NCBI RefSeq assembly: GCF_000236905.1
Contig: NC_016534.1
Location: 349,380-413,379, forward strand
Length of the DNA: 64,000 bases
Direction of reading: 5' to 3'
DNA from: Tetrapisispora phaffii CBS 4417
Taxonomy: Eukaryota; Ascomycota; Saccharomycetes; Saccharomycetales; Saccharomycetaceae
How positions within the stretch are numbered: the first letter of the stretch is position 1; every line of letters starts with the position of its first letter. Position numbers and translations under genes: made by a program. Below are positions 1 to 9,834 of the stretch, in pieces. The notes beneath the pieces were generated by a model, which made no database searches, was not told the origin of the DNA, and worked only from the letters and a program-made list of their open reading frames with translations.

Positions 1-1367
1 CGTGTCGAGGACCACACACACACACACACACGCTAATGAAGAGACAAACAAACCACCAAACATAAACGTCTCAAGTTTCTTCCACGCTTGCCTCTGTGTG
101 TATAAATTAAATGTAGTAGTGATAATCGTGTTTGGAGCTGTTGCTTCTTCCAAGCCACGCTCCCTCCCCCTCCCTCGTGTTCAGCAACAGCACCATGTGA
201 ACCTCACTCATTCATGGATTCAAGTAAGATCCAATTTCCCTCTTTCACTTCGCCTATAACAGCGAATTGAATCGAGTCAGTCGTACCGGTATCACGAAAT
301 ACCTTCCCCTCTGCTGCTTCGTTATCATTATCATCTCACTTCAATTCATTTTCAACCAAAAAGTCGCTTCAATCTCTTTGTTTTACCCATCTAGCCATCT
401 CTCTAAGAATCGGAATTCTGCTAACAACAGAAATTCTGTCTCCCACGAATGAATCCCTCAAGCCATCTCTTGCAACTTCTTGAAAAGAAACCTTGCGAAA
501 ACAACAACAACAAAGCAAAGAAAGCAGAGGTTGTTTTCGAGGCAACAATACTGTTTTAGGATATTAATTAGATCGAGGGATTAAATAATGCAACACATTG
601 TTTGCATATTCTCTTTTGTCTTACCTTAAGCATGTGCACACTCACAATACAGATGAGTGTGCACATGTACAGGTTTTAGGAAATTATATGCAGCTGAGAT
701 TATTCGACTTAGCTTGGAAAGAATGAAAGGTTTACGTAGGATAAATCGTTTTTCTTTTATGGCATGTTCATATGAGAATTTCAATGGGTAAGTGCGTTGA
801 TTATAAAACACCTCTTTGGCTTACTGTCTGTTATCTTGTTGAAACGTAGACGCAAAGCTGTAAACAGTGTTGTGTTTTCCTTGCAGTAATGACTGCTCCC
901 CACTTGCAACAACAACAACATACATACTTTAATCAGACGCAATTATTACTTCATTGCTTGCACATTCAGTATATGCATGAGATAATTAAGTTTAATATGA
1001 TCAGTTTTAATATTACTAAATCCTGTTATTATTTTCTGATTGTTCGTTAAGGCATGACTATCGTTTCAGAATTAGCTAATATCCTTTGTTCTGCAATTTC
1101 AACCTTAGCAATGCAGAAACTCATTCATTAATACATTATTATCAAGTGTATGAATGAGTGACTTTTTATCACCTTACATCCATCCATCCATTCATGCATA
1201 TGTATATAGATATACATACTCAGACACACACATATATATACATGATAAGCATACAAGCTTTCATTAACCCGATGTCTTTTGTATTCTCTTGCTCTTATTG
1301 ACATGCATAATAATTCTGAAGTTGTGTGAATACAATATAGAATAACATTGAATAATTTAATAAGAGT
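1..1367. other. Left-end intergenic region, no gene recognised
   Basis: No reading frame here looks like a gene. The first 500 bases are C/T-rich with a short CA dinucleotide run at about 13-31, which resembles yeast promoter DNA more than coding DNA. The open frames at 2-259 and 267-452 have low-complexity or atypical composition and no recognisable family. Two inverted repeats stand out, at 631-667 and at 1119-1159. The region probably holds the promoter of the downstream gene at 1368 and possibly of a gene beyond the left edge. Confidence 0.6.
631..667. repeat. Perfect 14-bp inverted repeat (hairpin)
   Basis: The arms CATGTGCACACTCA (631-644) and TGAGTGTGCACATG (654-667) are exact reverse complements around a 9-base loop. 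It lies in DNA with no gene, about 700 bases upstream of the GCR2-like gene. Function is unknown: an RNA hairpin, a protein-binding dyad or chance are all possible. Confidence 0.85.
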
Positions 1368-1934
1368 ATGGAGAGTATCTTTGATATAGGAAAACAGAAT
1401 ACCGATTATGCCGATTTATTCATCTTAGATAATATAAATACAAACACTGATATAGAAATAAAGGGGAGGAAGAGAAGATTCACATACTCAGATGCTGATG
1501 CTGACGTTTTATATACAGATCTAATCAATTTTAAGGATAGCGAAGGACTTGGAAATACGTCAAAGAGATTACATAAGTCATCGAAAAACGATAGAAGAAA
1601 TAGAAAATCTAGAACTAAGAGTTCTAGTCATTATGATATGGATTATAGTAAAGGAAGCAATTCAACAATTGAATCAGAGTTGGAAATTCAACCAATCCCA
1701 ACCCCAGTATCAATATCGTCACTATCAACCAATTCCTATCACCAGCAAGACCAAGATGAATTGGCAATCATTACTGAAAATTATTCAAAGATAATAGAAG
1801 AGAAGAATCAAAGAATATTAAATTTAGAGAAGAGTATCGATGAGATTTTGCATGAGAAGAAGTTTTTAAAACAATTACTTTTAGAAAACTTTGGTTACTT
1901 AAGGAGGACTTTAAATGAGTCGAGGGATCCATAA
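1368..1934 (+). CDS. Short GCR2-like protein (C-terminal part of the Gcr2 glycolytic co-activator family)
   Basis: Gcr2 is a nuclear co-activator that joins Gcr1 and Rap1 at glycolytic promoters. This 188-residue protein resembles only the C-terminal third of S. cerevisiae Gcr2, which is about 534 residues. Visible features are a basic segment near residues 34-37 (RKRR), an NTSKR motif near 63-67 that matches an NTSKR in Gcr2, and a C-terminal coiled coil (about 137-185) starting KIIEEKNQRILNLEK, similar in pattern to the Gcr2 tail. Position supports this, because GCR2 (YNL199C) lies close to SPS19 (YNL202W) in S. cerevisiae. The Gcr2 N-terminal region is not visible upstream. The gene starts with ATG and ends cleanly, so it may be a shortened duplicate, a truncated orthologue or a relic. 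Family assignment is moderately sure; function is not known. Confidence 0.6.
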   Translation: MESIFDIGKQNTDYADLFILDNINTNTDIEIKGRKRRFTYSDADADVLYTDLINFKDSEGLGNTSKRLHKSSKNDRRNRKSRTKSSSHYDMDYSKGSNSTIESELEIQPIPTPVSISSLSTNSYHQQDQDELAIITENYSKIIEEKNQRILNLEKSIDEILHEKKFLKQLLLENFGYLRRTLNESRDP

Positions 1935-2098
1935 GAATACTTTTAGTATTATTGAATATTGGCATATTTTTTTAGGATTTACATAAAGTAATACGAATAC
2001 ATTATTATTACTATGAATAGATAGAAACATATACTTTCACTAAAGTGATGACAACACCTTCCTTTTTCTTGAGTAATGTAGCCAGTGAAGATAAGTAT

Positions 2099-3046
2099 CT
2101 AAAGTTTGTGATCTAAATCTCTTGTTGGGAGCTTCATTTTCTCTTTCAACATATCAGGGTACATTTTGTCACCAAAGATCGTTCCTAGGTGCCACATACC
2201 GCCGTCTACGACTGTCACAGTTCCCGTAATATACGAAGCTGATGGTGAAAATAAAAATACAGTAGCTTCTGCAATGTCTTTTGTAGTACCTAATCTACCT
2301 AACGGAATTTTCCCTACCAGGGGATTGGTGGCTTTACCTCCATTAGATTTATTGTTTTCAAGATTCTCACGATGTTCTTTCAAAGTCAGTCTTTTAAAAC
2401 CTTCTGTACCAGAAATTGCCCCTGGGGCAATACAATTAGATCTAATTCCTAACGGACCCCATTCAACGGCAATTGCCTGTGATAACGCATCGATACCTGC
2501 CTTTGCTGCACCAACATGTGACTGAAATGGAACGCCATAATAATGGAATGTAGCCGATACGAATATAATTGACCCCCGTGATTTATATAATTCATCGAAT
2601 GTGGCTTTTATTGTGTTATAACTGCCAATTAAGTCAATATCAATTACTGTTTTGAATGCGTTTGCCGATAAATTCGTCAAATCGCAAATGAAATTTCCGG
2701 CAGCTCCACATATGACAAAATCAATCCTGCCATATACGCTGACCGTCTGTTTAACTGCACTTACCATCTGATCATAATTCCGTACATCTATATTACATAG
2801 TGATAACGCCTTTGAACCTGCTGCACCCTTTTCTGGATCTAATTGATTGAGCTCATCGCAAACCTCTGCTGTCTTTTGAGCATCTCTACCGACTATAGCA
2901 ACTTTGCAACCCAGCAATATCAACGCCTCTGCCTGTACCCTGCAGATCGTACCTGCGCCACCTGTGATAAAAGCCACTTTGCCTTTAAATAGATCTGGTT
3001 TCCAGGAACTGCCGGTAACAAAACTGGGATTTAACGTGTTTACCAT
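2099..3046 (-). CDS. SPS19: Peroxisomal 2,4-dienoyl-CoA reductase
   Basis: This enzyme is an NADPH-dependent reductase of 2,4-dienoyl-CoA esters, needed to break down unsaturated fatty acids with double bonds at even positions in peroxisomes. The 315-residue protein is a classical short-chain dehydrogenase/reductase. It has a nucleotide-binding GGAGTICR segment near residues 29-36, a family-specific SATFHYYGVPF stretch in the active-site region with a following AAKAGIDAL, and a C-terminal VVDGGMWHLGT. Similarity to yeast Sps19 runs along the whole length. The last residues are HKL, an acceptable yeast variant of the PTS1 peroxisome import signal. It is transcribed away from HO across a 2.3-kb shared region. 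In S. cerevisiae SPS19 is induced by oleate and during sporulation; I did not find a convincing oleate response element here. Confidence 0.95.
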   Translation of the reverse strand: MVNTLNPSFVTGSSWKPDLFKGKVAFITGGAGTICRVQAEALILLGCKVAIVGRDAQKTAEVCDELNQLDPEKGAAGSKALSLCNIDVRNYDQMVSAVKQTVSVYGRIDFVICGAAGNFICDLTNLSANAFKTVIDIDLIGSYNTIKATFDELYKSRGSIIFVSATFHYYGVPFQSHVGAAKAGIDALSQAIAVEWGPLGIRSNCIAPGAISGTEGFKRLTLKEHRENLENNKSNGGKATNPLVGKIPLGRLGTTKDIAEATVFLFSPSASYITGTVTVVDGGMWHLGTIFGDKMYPDMLKEKMKLPTRDLDHKL

Positions 3047-3358
3047 TGTTTTCTTTTTGAACTTTTTGAAAGAAAATAAATTGAAGTTATATTTCCTGAC
3101 TTGTTTATTGCTATTTCCATAAACAAATTACGACATCCTAAAGAAAATAAATATTTAATTCTTATTTTAATGCCTTTTATATGTACCGGTTTTGAGGTGT
3201 CAGCGTACTCCACTTTTCCCTTAATTGTTTAATATGGCTGATCACCGGGGTCATCTCATTTTGGAGATTGTCTTATCTCCGCGGTAAAAAACAGATGCCA
3301 CGGATCCACGGCACATGGGAGGAGGGTCATATATTGTCATGTGACCTGCTAATTATGA

Positions 3359-3378
3359 TGATGTAAATGATTACATGC
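3359..3378 (+). promoter_or_regulatory. a1/alpha2 (haploid-specific gene) operator, site 1
   Basis: TGATGTAAATGATTACATGC matches the remembered consensus TGATGTAANTNATNACATGA at every fixed position except the last. The site lies about 1.95 kb upstream of the HO start. The a1/alpha2 heterodimer represses haploid-specific genes, including HO, in a/alpha diploids. Confidence 0.75.
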
Positions 3379-4300
3379 ATATGAATTATGTTTTGGTAGC
3401 TTGGGTGCTTCTGTATATATAAATATATATACATATATGAAGCGTTGTGTGTTAGGAGTAACAATATTGTTACAGGTAACACGCCAAACTCATCAATTCG
3501 GTAACATTTATTGCCTCTCAGATATGCTTTTAATCTTTTCCCAAAGAGGCAATAACGGGCATAAAAAGTGTTACTCTAGCCACTTAAATCTTTACAAGAA
3601 AGAGAGCTACTTAAAGCGTGTACTGCCTATTAGCTCATACGAGGTCACTAAGGTGTGAATTTAAAGCGAGTCCATGAGCAACAGGTGAATGGTACTTGTA
3701 GTCGATCGATTGATTTAATGCCCAGATGTGGAAAAACAAGCATCACTCGTAGTTGGATAAACAACCGGCCTGTAAACATTCTTGTTAGATAACCAAGGAT
3801 AGCGTAATTCTTTTCTTGATTGGGTAAAAAAACTCTCTGCAATTAATTATCTCCACTGCTTATCAAAACACTCTGCATAGAAGAAAGAAATACGCCCGTA
3901 CACGCATTACCGACTTCTTCCAATTATTCAGATTAATAATTCAGACACATTGAACAGCATTAATTTTAACAGAGCAAGAAGCTACATCTGGGACGGCAAA
4001 CGCTTAGCAAACATTATATGAGAATTCATAAATTTCTCACTACCTCAATTGGCACAACAGTTGCTACTGGAAAACATACCCTAATACCTAATAAGAAAAA
4101 CCTCAATACCTTTTAACTGCATTCCATTCTTTGCACAGTTTTTTCTTAAAACTAACCTATGTTATATTTTGCATCAACTTTATTTGCTTTTTTTTCAATT
4201 CATTTTCTTCTTTATTTCCTTTTTGGGTAACGTTGTCGTTTGTAGCACAAAGAAGTAATTTGTAAGGTCGCAGGGAAAGAGCTGGGTGCGGCTGTTTCTG

Positions 4301-4320
4301 ACATGTTAAAAATTACATCA
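4301..4320 (-). promoter_or_regulatory. a1/alpha2 operator, site 2
   Basis: On the plus strand ACATGTTAAAAATTACATCA follows the same 20-bp operator in opposite orientation (TCATGTNATNANTTACATCA), with mismatches at the first and ninth positions. Both half-sites, CATGT and TTACATCA, are intact and correctly spaced. It lies about 1.0 kb upstream of HO. Confidence 0.65.
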
Positions 4321-4433
4321 CAAAATTAGGAAGAAAAAGCAACGAATGAAAGGCCATTGTTTGTGCTAGTGAACTGTTAATTATTTGTTTTTTGTAATCT
4401 CAGCCTTTGTACAGAGATATCAAGTATAATGTT

Positions 4434-4453
4434 GATGTAATTTTTTACATGGA
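4434..4453 (+). promoter_or_regulatory. a1/alpha2 operator, site 3
   Basis: TGATGTAATTTTTTACATGG matches the operator with both half-sites in correct spacing and two differences from consensus, one in the central spacer and one at the final base. It lies about 0.88 kb upstream of HO. Confidence 0.65.
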
Positions 4454-5328
4454 TGAAATTTAACTAGGCACTCTTCAATAGAGGCATCACACCACAGTGA
4501 ACTACAGAACTGATACTTAGATATCAAAGGAACTTGAAGAAATATAGTATACGAAATGCATGTTTGACTTAGTCTTTATTTTATTCCTTATTTTTGTTGG
4601 ATCTTTGATCTTGATCAACCTTGCTATAAGGTTTTTTGCCCTAGTTTTCACTGCGAAGTAATGACAAGCATATGCAAAACAACAATTGCCCTAATGTGTT
4701 GTAATTGAATTGCATATTTGGATTAGAAGACAAAATATTAAATGAATCATTGGACGGTTGATCTCAAATGATATTTCCCGTTGATATTAAGATATCTAGG
4801 GAGGCATCGATCTAACACGACTCAGCTTCGTGTCTCGTAAAAGGAAACTTCTCTAATTACACTGTTTTTAGGACCTCATCGCAAAATACGTTTGATCTAA
4901 CGATGTTATTGTCGCGATGGCACACATTATACAATATTTTTTAACGTATCTGGCATAAAACTTACAAAATCATCGTAACGAAAATGAAGAATACGCCAAA
5001 TTTAAATATTAATTTATCATTCAAATTCACAAAAAAATACTTAGGAGACATTGAAATGATATTCATATTTTGATTTCCTATTATTGCAAATTAATTGAAA
5101 GTGCATGAATAGTGCCAGAATCCTCAAAAAATACCATCAATATTGATAATCACAGATATAAATATCTGGTCGAACTTGTCAATTCTGATCACAATGTTCC
5201 TAAATCCCATTCAAGTTTTTATTTTATTAATGTCCAGATTTTCCTGCTGCCAAAAGTACCAAAATAGCAATCGTAAGTGACCCAAATACTAACCCATAAA
5301 TAAATATTACAATTTAACTTAAACAAAC

Positions 5329-7107
5329 ATGTTCGAAGACGGTACAAGAGTTATGATGGCGGATGGGAGATCAAAAGACATTTCCGAACTTCGTGCTAAC
5401 GATTATTTAATGGCGGAGGACGGGGCGCCAGTAAAAGTGACCGGTGTCATAAAAGACTCTCAGAGTACATATGAAATTGTTCACAAGACTAAACATAGAG
5501 CGTTCGAAGGTGAAGCTGCAACAAATGATCCTTTAAGAAAAATTATTTATCAAAGATTAAGTTTCAATTGTACACTGACTCATGATCTGGTTTTAAGAAC
5601 TCCTGCCAAGCCAATGATCGAGAATGACTTTACTAAAAATATTTACAGAGTTCGTTATAGGACATTAGATAAGGTAAATACCGACGATGGTAGAATTATT
5701 AATATACCAAAGCAACATAAAAAATATTTCAAAATGACTCCAGAAGGTAAAACTGACGCTGAAAATTTCAGAGATGAAATGGAAAGACAGTGCGGTGAAT
5801 TCCTAAATTATAACCTTCAAGTCAGAGATCTAGACTTGATGATGCCACTACTACGTATCACAACATACCTCCGTTTTTCCCCATTAACATCTGGTAATGG
5901 TGTGTTATCTCAATTTCTAACTGGTACGAAACATCTAAACACCAAGGCCGTTCTACAGATGGCTTGGATGCTAGGTTTATGGATCGGTGATGGTACTACG
6001 AACGAGCCTCAAATAACAGTCGATAGTTTTGACACATCATTGATTGATGCATTAAATGAGAATAGTAAACCATGGGGTATATATCCAACATATAAAGATG
6101 AAGCTTTCGCTTCCAGATGTAAACATGTTTCTTTGCACTATGGCCAAGAAGCTGGTGAAAATAGAGTCTATAGAAACTTAAGAAAGAATAACCCATTTTG
6201 GAATGTAGTAACAAGTTTGAAATTTAAAAGGGACGGTGATGGTGGTAAGCAAATCCCTACTTTTATGTGGAGTGAAGATGAAGAGGTAAGGGAAGCATTT
6301 ATGGCTGGATTAATTGATGCTGACGGGTATGTCTGCAAGTGGACTGAAAAGACAGGAAATCTCAAAGTTTCGATACAGACTATTTATCCTTCGATAATGA
6401 ATGGTATTGTCCACATCAGTAGATCACTAGGAATTACAGCTACTGTGACTACACGCTCTTCAAAGACTATTACTATTCGTGGTCGCCAAGTTCAATGTCA
6501 ATTTACATTTGATTGTAATATGTACGGCAGTGAAAGATTACAAAATATTCTATCATACTGTCACAGTGGACATAAGACTAGACCAGTGCCCTCTACAATA
6601 AGTAGAGATCCTGTATACTTTACTTTCCTCGACATCAAGAAAGGTATAAATGACGTCTACGGTCTAACTTTAGAAGAGGACAAAAATGTTCTGTTAGAAA
6701 ATAAAACTGTTGTAACGATGTGCACTTCACAATGTAAGAATGAACATTTCAAGATAAAGCCTTCAAAGTATTTACAACATTGTATTGCTTGTCCCCATAA
6801 AGGCATTAAATACTTCTACAAAAATTGGTCAGGAACTGCAAAATTATGCGGGCGTTGTTGGCAACGTTACAAATTCAGCGGATACAGGTGCCTTAATTGT
6901 AACTTTGTTCCGGAAGCAAGAGAAGTAAAAATTGCCAAAGCTAAAGGTGAAGGTGTCGGTTTGACCCCAGAGGGTGTGCCAGTCAAAGGTTACTTTTGCC
7001 GAAGATGTAATGGTATACTCAAATATGACGGTGTCCGTGGACCTAAGAGAACTAAAGAGGAAACATCTAGGAAAGCCAAGGTCACCAGTGTTGGTAATAT
7101 CCAATAA
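5329..7107 (+). CDS. HO: HO mating-type switching endonuclease
   Basis: HO makes a site-specific double-strand break at MAT to start mating-type switching. It is a domesticated relative of the VMA intein. The 592-residue frame is intact from ATG to stop, close to the 586 residues of S. cerevisiae HO, and is collinear with it. Two LAGLIDADG helices are present: MLGLWIGDG (residues 214-222, Asp221) and MAGLIDADG (325-333, Asp332). The HO-specific zinc-finger tail carries paired cysteines at 465/469, 485/488, 507/510, 521/524 and 557/560. The intein-type N-terminal half keeps a CTLTHDLVL block near 81-89. HO beside SSB1 and PTP1 is the same order as YDL227-YDL230. The intact frame suggests a homothallic strain. 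The three a1/alpha2 operators upstream support haploid-specific expression. Confidence 0.97.
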   Translation: MFEDGTRVMMADGRSKDISELRANDYLMAEDGAPVKVTGVIKDSQSTYEIVHKTKHRAFEGEAATNDPLRKIIYQRLSFNCTLTHDLVLRTPAKPMIENDFTKNIYRVRYRTLDKVNTDDGRIINIPKQHKKYFKMTPEGKTDAENFRDEMERQCGEFLNYNLQVRDLDLMMPLLRITTYLRFSPLTSGNGVLSQFLTGTKHLNTKAVLQMAWMLGLWIGDGTTNEPQITVDSFDTSLIDALNENSKPWGIYPTYKDEAFASRCKHVSLHYGQEAGENRVYRNLRKNNPFWNVVTSLKFKRDGDGGKQIPTFMWSEDEEVREAFMAGLIDADGYVCKWTEKTGNLKVSIQTIYPSIMNGIVHISRSLGITATVTTRSSKTITIRGRQVQCQFTFDCNMYGSERLQNILSYCHSGHKTRPVPSTISRDPVYFTFLDIKKGINDVYGLTLEEDKNVLLENKTVVTMCTSQCKNEHFKIKPSKYLQHCIACPHKGIKYFYKNWSGTAKLCGRCWQRYKFSGYRCLNCNFVPEAREVKIAKAKGEGVGLTPEGVPVKGYFCRRCNGILKYDGVRGPKRTKEETSRKAKVTSVGNIQ

Positions 7108-7352
7108 ATTTCTAATGGAGAAACAATGTTAGTATTGCTAGATATTTTATTTGCCCTAATGGCAATGGACTTTTGTATTATATTTTAATGGACTTTTTTA
7201 TTGTGACATCTCTCACATTTTCAAGACAATAGATTTATATATTCTTATAAGATTTCTTTTTAAAGCAGATTAATTATCACAATGAATGCTTATACTTATA
7301 CATATTATATATATAGAGAAAAGAAAATATATATATTATATCATTTTATTTC

Positions 7353-9194
7353 TTAACGGGTGGACATAGCCTTAGTGACAACTCTCTTTAAACCAACTTC
7401 AGCCTTTCTTAAGTCATCAGTGGAAGAGTCTTCAATAGCTAGAGCAGCCATGGCTTCGGATAAAGCGTTTTCGATCTTAACCTTAGAACCTCTCTTTAAT
7501 TTAGCAGATAAAGCTGGGTCAGTGACAGTTTGTTCGATAGAAGCAACGTAAGATTCTAATCTTTGTCTAGCTTCGTGTCTCTTGGCGAAAGCTTCGTCAG
7601 CAGCCTTGAATTCTTCGGCTTGGTTGACCATCTTTTCGATATCTTCGGTGGATAATCTACCAACAGCGTTGGAGATAGTAATGTTAGAGGACTTACCGGT
7701 GGATTTTTCAACGGCAGTAACCTTTAAGATACCATTAGCATCGACTTCGAAAATAGCTTCTAAGACTGGTTCACCAGCTGGCATTGGTGGAACACCCTTT
7801 AAGTCGAATTCACCTAATAAAGTGTTTTCCTTACAGTTAACACGTTCACCTTGGTAAACTGGGAATTGGACAGTAGTTTGGTTGTCACCAGCGGTAGTGA
7901 AAGTTCTTCTCTTGATGGTTGGGACAGTGGTGTTTCTTGGAACAACAATACCGAAGATGTCACCTTGCATACCAACACCTAAGGATAATGGAGCAACATC
8001 TAATAACAATAAGTCCTTGGTTTCATCAGAAGTAGATTGACCAGTTAAGATAGCACCTTGAACAGCAGCACCGTAAGCAACAGCTTCATCTGGATTAATA
8101 GATTTTTCTAATTGTTTACCGTCAAAGAAGTCAGATAATAACTTTTGGACCTTTGGAATTCTGGTAGAACCACCGACTAAGACAACTTCGTCAATTTGGG
8201 ACTTCGCGATCTTGGCGTCCTTTAAGACCTGTTCAACTGGGGTTAAAGTGGACTTGAATAAAGCGGCGTTTAAGTCTTCGAATCTAGCTCTGGTTAAAGA
8301 AGCTTCGAAATCTTCACCGTCGAATAAGGAGTCGACTTCAACAGTAGTTTGGGTGACAGAGGATAAAGTTCTCTTAGCTCTTTCAGCAGCAGTTCTCAAT
8401 CTTCTTAAAGCTCTGGCGTCGTTAGAGATGTCAGAACCGGTCTTCTTCTTGAATTCAGCCTTGAAATGTTCTAATAAGTTTGTGTCGAAATCTTGACCAC
8501 CTAAATGGGTGTTACCGGAGGTAGACTTAACAGTGAAGACACCACCAGCGATGTGTAATAAGGAAACGTCGAAAGTACCACCACCTAAATCGAAGATTAA
8601 GACGTGTCTTTCCTTTTCGGACTTACCAGCACCTAAACCGTAAGCAATAGCAGCGGCAGTTGGTTCATTGATAATTCTTAAGACGTTCAAACCAGAAATG
8701 GCACCGGCGTCCTTGGTAGCTTGTCTTTGAGCATCGTTGAAATAAGCTGGGACAGTGATGACAGCCTTTTCGACCTTCTTACCGATCTTAGCTTCAGCGA
8801 TTTCCTTCATCTTGGTTAAAACCATAGAAGAGATTTCTTGTGGAGAGAAAGTCTTGTTTTCACCCAAGTATTCAACTTCGATCATTGGAGCGCCTTGGAC
8901 GTCAATGACCTTGAATGGCCAAGTCTTCATATCTTCTTGGACAGCCTCCTCGTCGAATCTTCTACCGATCAAACGCTTAGCATCGAAGACAGTGTTCTTT
9001 GGGTTCAAAGCAGCTTGATTCTTAGCAGCATCACCAATCAATCTCTCTTCTGGAGTGAAAGCAACGAACGATGGGGTAACTCTGTTACCCTGTTCGTTGG
9101 CAATAATCTCAACAGAAGATTCGTAAGTAGCAACACATGAGTAGGTAGTACCTAAATCGATACCAATAGCACCTTGGAAAACACCTTCAGCCAT
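7353..9194 (-). CDS. SSB1: Ribosome-associated Hsp70 chaperone Ssb
   Basis: Ssb binds nascent chains at the ribosome together with the RAC complex (Zuo1 and Ssz1). The start is the ATG at 9192-9194 ([20 protein letters not shown]). It gives 613 residues, the same length as S. cerevisiae Ssb1 and Ssb2; the upstream in-frame extension has no ATG at its first codon and is not conserved. The Hsp70 signatures are [10 protein letters not shown] near the N-terminus, [14 protein letters not shown] in the ATPase domain and [14 protein letters not shown] near the end of that domain, followed by the substrate-binding domain. There is no C-terminal EEVD, as expected for Ssb. Codon use is strongly biased in the manner of highly expressed genes. 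Convergent with HO. S. cerevisiae keeps two copies (YDL229W and YNL209W); which one this is cannot be told from sequence alone. Confidence 0.97.
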   Translation of the reverse strand: MAEGVFQGAIGIDLGTTYSCVATYESSVEIIANEQGNRVTPSFVAFTPEERLIGDAAKNQAALNPKNTVFDAKRLIGRRFDEEAVQEDMKTWPFKVIDVQGAPMIEVEYLGENKTFSPQEISSMVLTKMKEIAEAKIGKKVEKAVITVPAYFNDAQRQATKDAGAISGLNVLRIINEPTAAAIAYGLGAGKSEKERHVLIFDLGGGTFDVSLLHIAGGVFTVKSTSGNTHLGGQDFDTNLLEHFKAEFKKKTGSDISNDARALRRLRTAAERAKRTLSSVTQTTVEVDSLFDGEDFEASLTRARFEDLNAALFKSTLTPVEQVLKDAKIAKSQIDEVVLVGGSTRIPKVQKLLSDFFDGKQLEKSINPDEAVAYGAAVQGAILTGQSTSDETKDLLLLDVAPLSLGVGMQGDIFGIVVPRNTTVPTIKRRTFTTAGDNQTTVQFPVYQGERVNCKENTLLGEFDLKGVPPMPAGEPVLEAIFEVDANGILKVTAVEKSTGKSSNITISNAVGRLSTEDIEKMVNQAEEFKAADEAFAKRHEARQRLESYVASIEQTVTDPALSAKLKRGSKVKIENALSEAMAALAIEDSSTDDLRKAEVGLKRVVTKAMSTR

Positions 9195-9834
9195 TTTATA
9201 AAGAAAATTGATAGATTCAATGGATGGTTTTTTCTGTTCTATGAAGAAGTATAAGAGATCCAACTGAAAAGAAAAACCTGTGAAAACTAAAGAAGCCTTT
9301 AATGTTAGAAGTTAATATAGCCAGAACAAAAGAATTCATAAAACAAGTGGAACGATATGTATGTTAGCAATTAAAAAACAATAGACTTTAATTTATATAT
9401 TATATATCAATCTGTTACTCACTTCTATATATATACCTGTAACTTCATTGAAAGAAAAGTTTCAATCGATGAGCATCGACTTCAATTTTTTTCAAATTTT
9501 CAAAAAATTTTTCACTTTTTCGAAAATTTGTGTGTGCATTATTTTTTGCGATGTGCGGCCGTTGCTGTGCGCTGAGCGCCCACAAGCACGCAAAACTTCA
9601 TTGTCTCTTGTGGGATTGCGTGATTGTGTGAGTTGGCCCGGGGTGCTCGGCACCAAAAACTGCGCAAAACAGAAAACAGAAAAAGAAACGACGGGAACCC
9701 TGCCTCGCTTCATACGAATGTGCGGGTAAACTGGGAAGTGCAGTCACGTGCTACGGGCGGTCACGTGGGAGGGAGGGGAGGTATGGGGCCACCCGCGGAC
9801 CAGATGATATCCGTAAATGGTGACGGTGCCGCGG
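9195..9834. promoter_or_regulatory. SSB1 promoter region with Reb1-type and Cbf1-type sites
   Basis: This region is upstream of SSB1 and just beyond the 3' end of PTP1. A TATA-like run lies near 9423-9433. Further up, a GC-richer segment holds a Reb1-type CGGGTAA (9723-9729) and two GTCACGTG boxes (9743-9750 and 9760-9767) spaced 17 bp apart, the core of Cbf1 and other basic helix-loop-helix sites. Around 9485-9530 is an A/T-rich segment with repeated TTTTTCA/TTTTC units. Confidence 0.5.

Larger units (their letters stand above)
3047..5328. promoter_or_regulatory. Long divergent regulatory region between SPS19 and HO
   Basis: This is 2.28 kb without a gene. It must contain the SPS19 promoter on the left and the HO upstream region on the right. 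S. cerevisiae HO is also preceded by a very long control region, carrying repression by the a1/alpha2 repressor in diploids and cell-cycle control. Three 20-bp matches to the a1/alpha2 operator are present (3359-3378, 4301-4320, 4434-4453). A full Swi4/Swi6 box (CRCGAAA) was not found; only weak partial matches such as CACGAA, on the minus strand near 4824-4829, were seen. Confidence 0.75.

Noticed and set aside
2..452. Two frames at the left edge
   Set aside because: Low-complexity THTHTH start from a CA repeat and C/T-rich promoter-like sequence; no recognisable family.
5329..7107. Reading the LAGLIDADG protein as a free-standing intein or mobile intron endonuclease
   Set aside because: The collinear similarity to HO, the cysteine-rich tail, the synteny with SSB1 and PTP1 and the upstream operators all identify HO itself.
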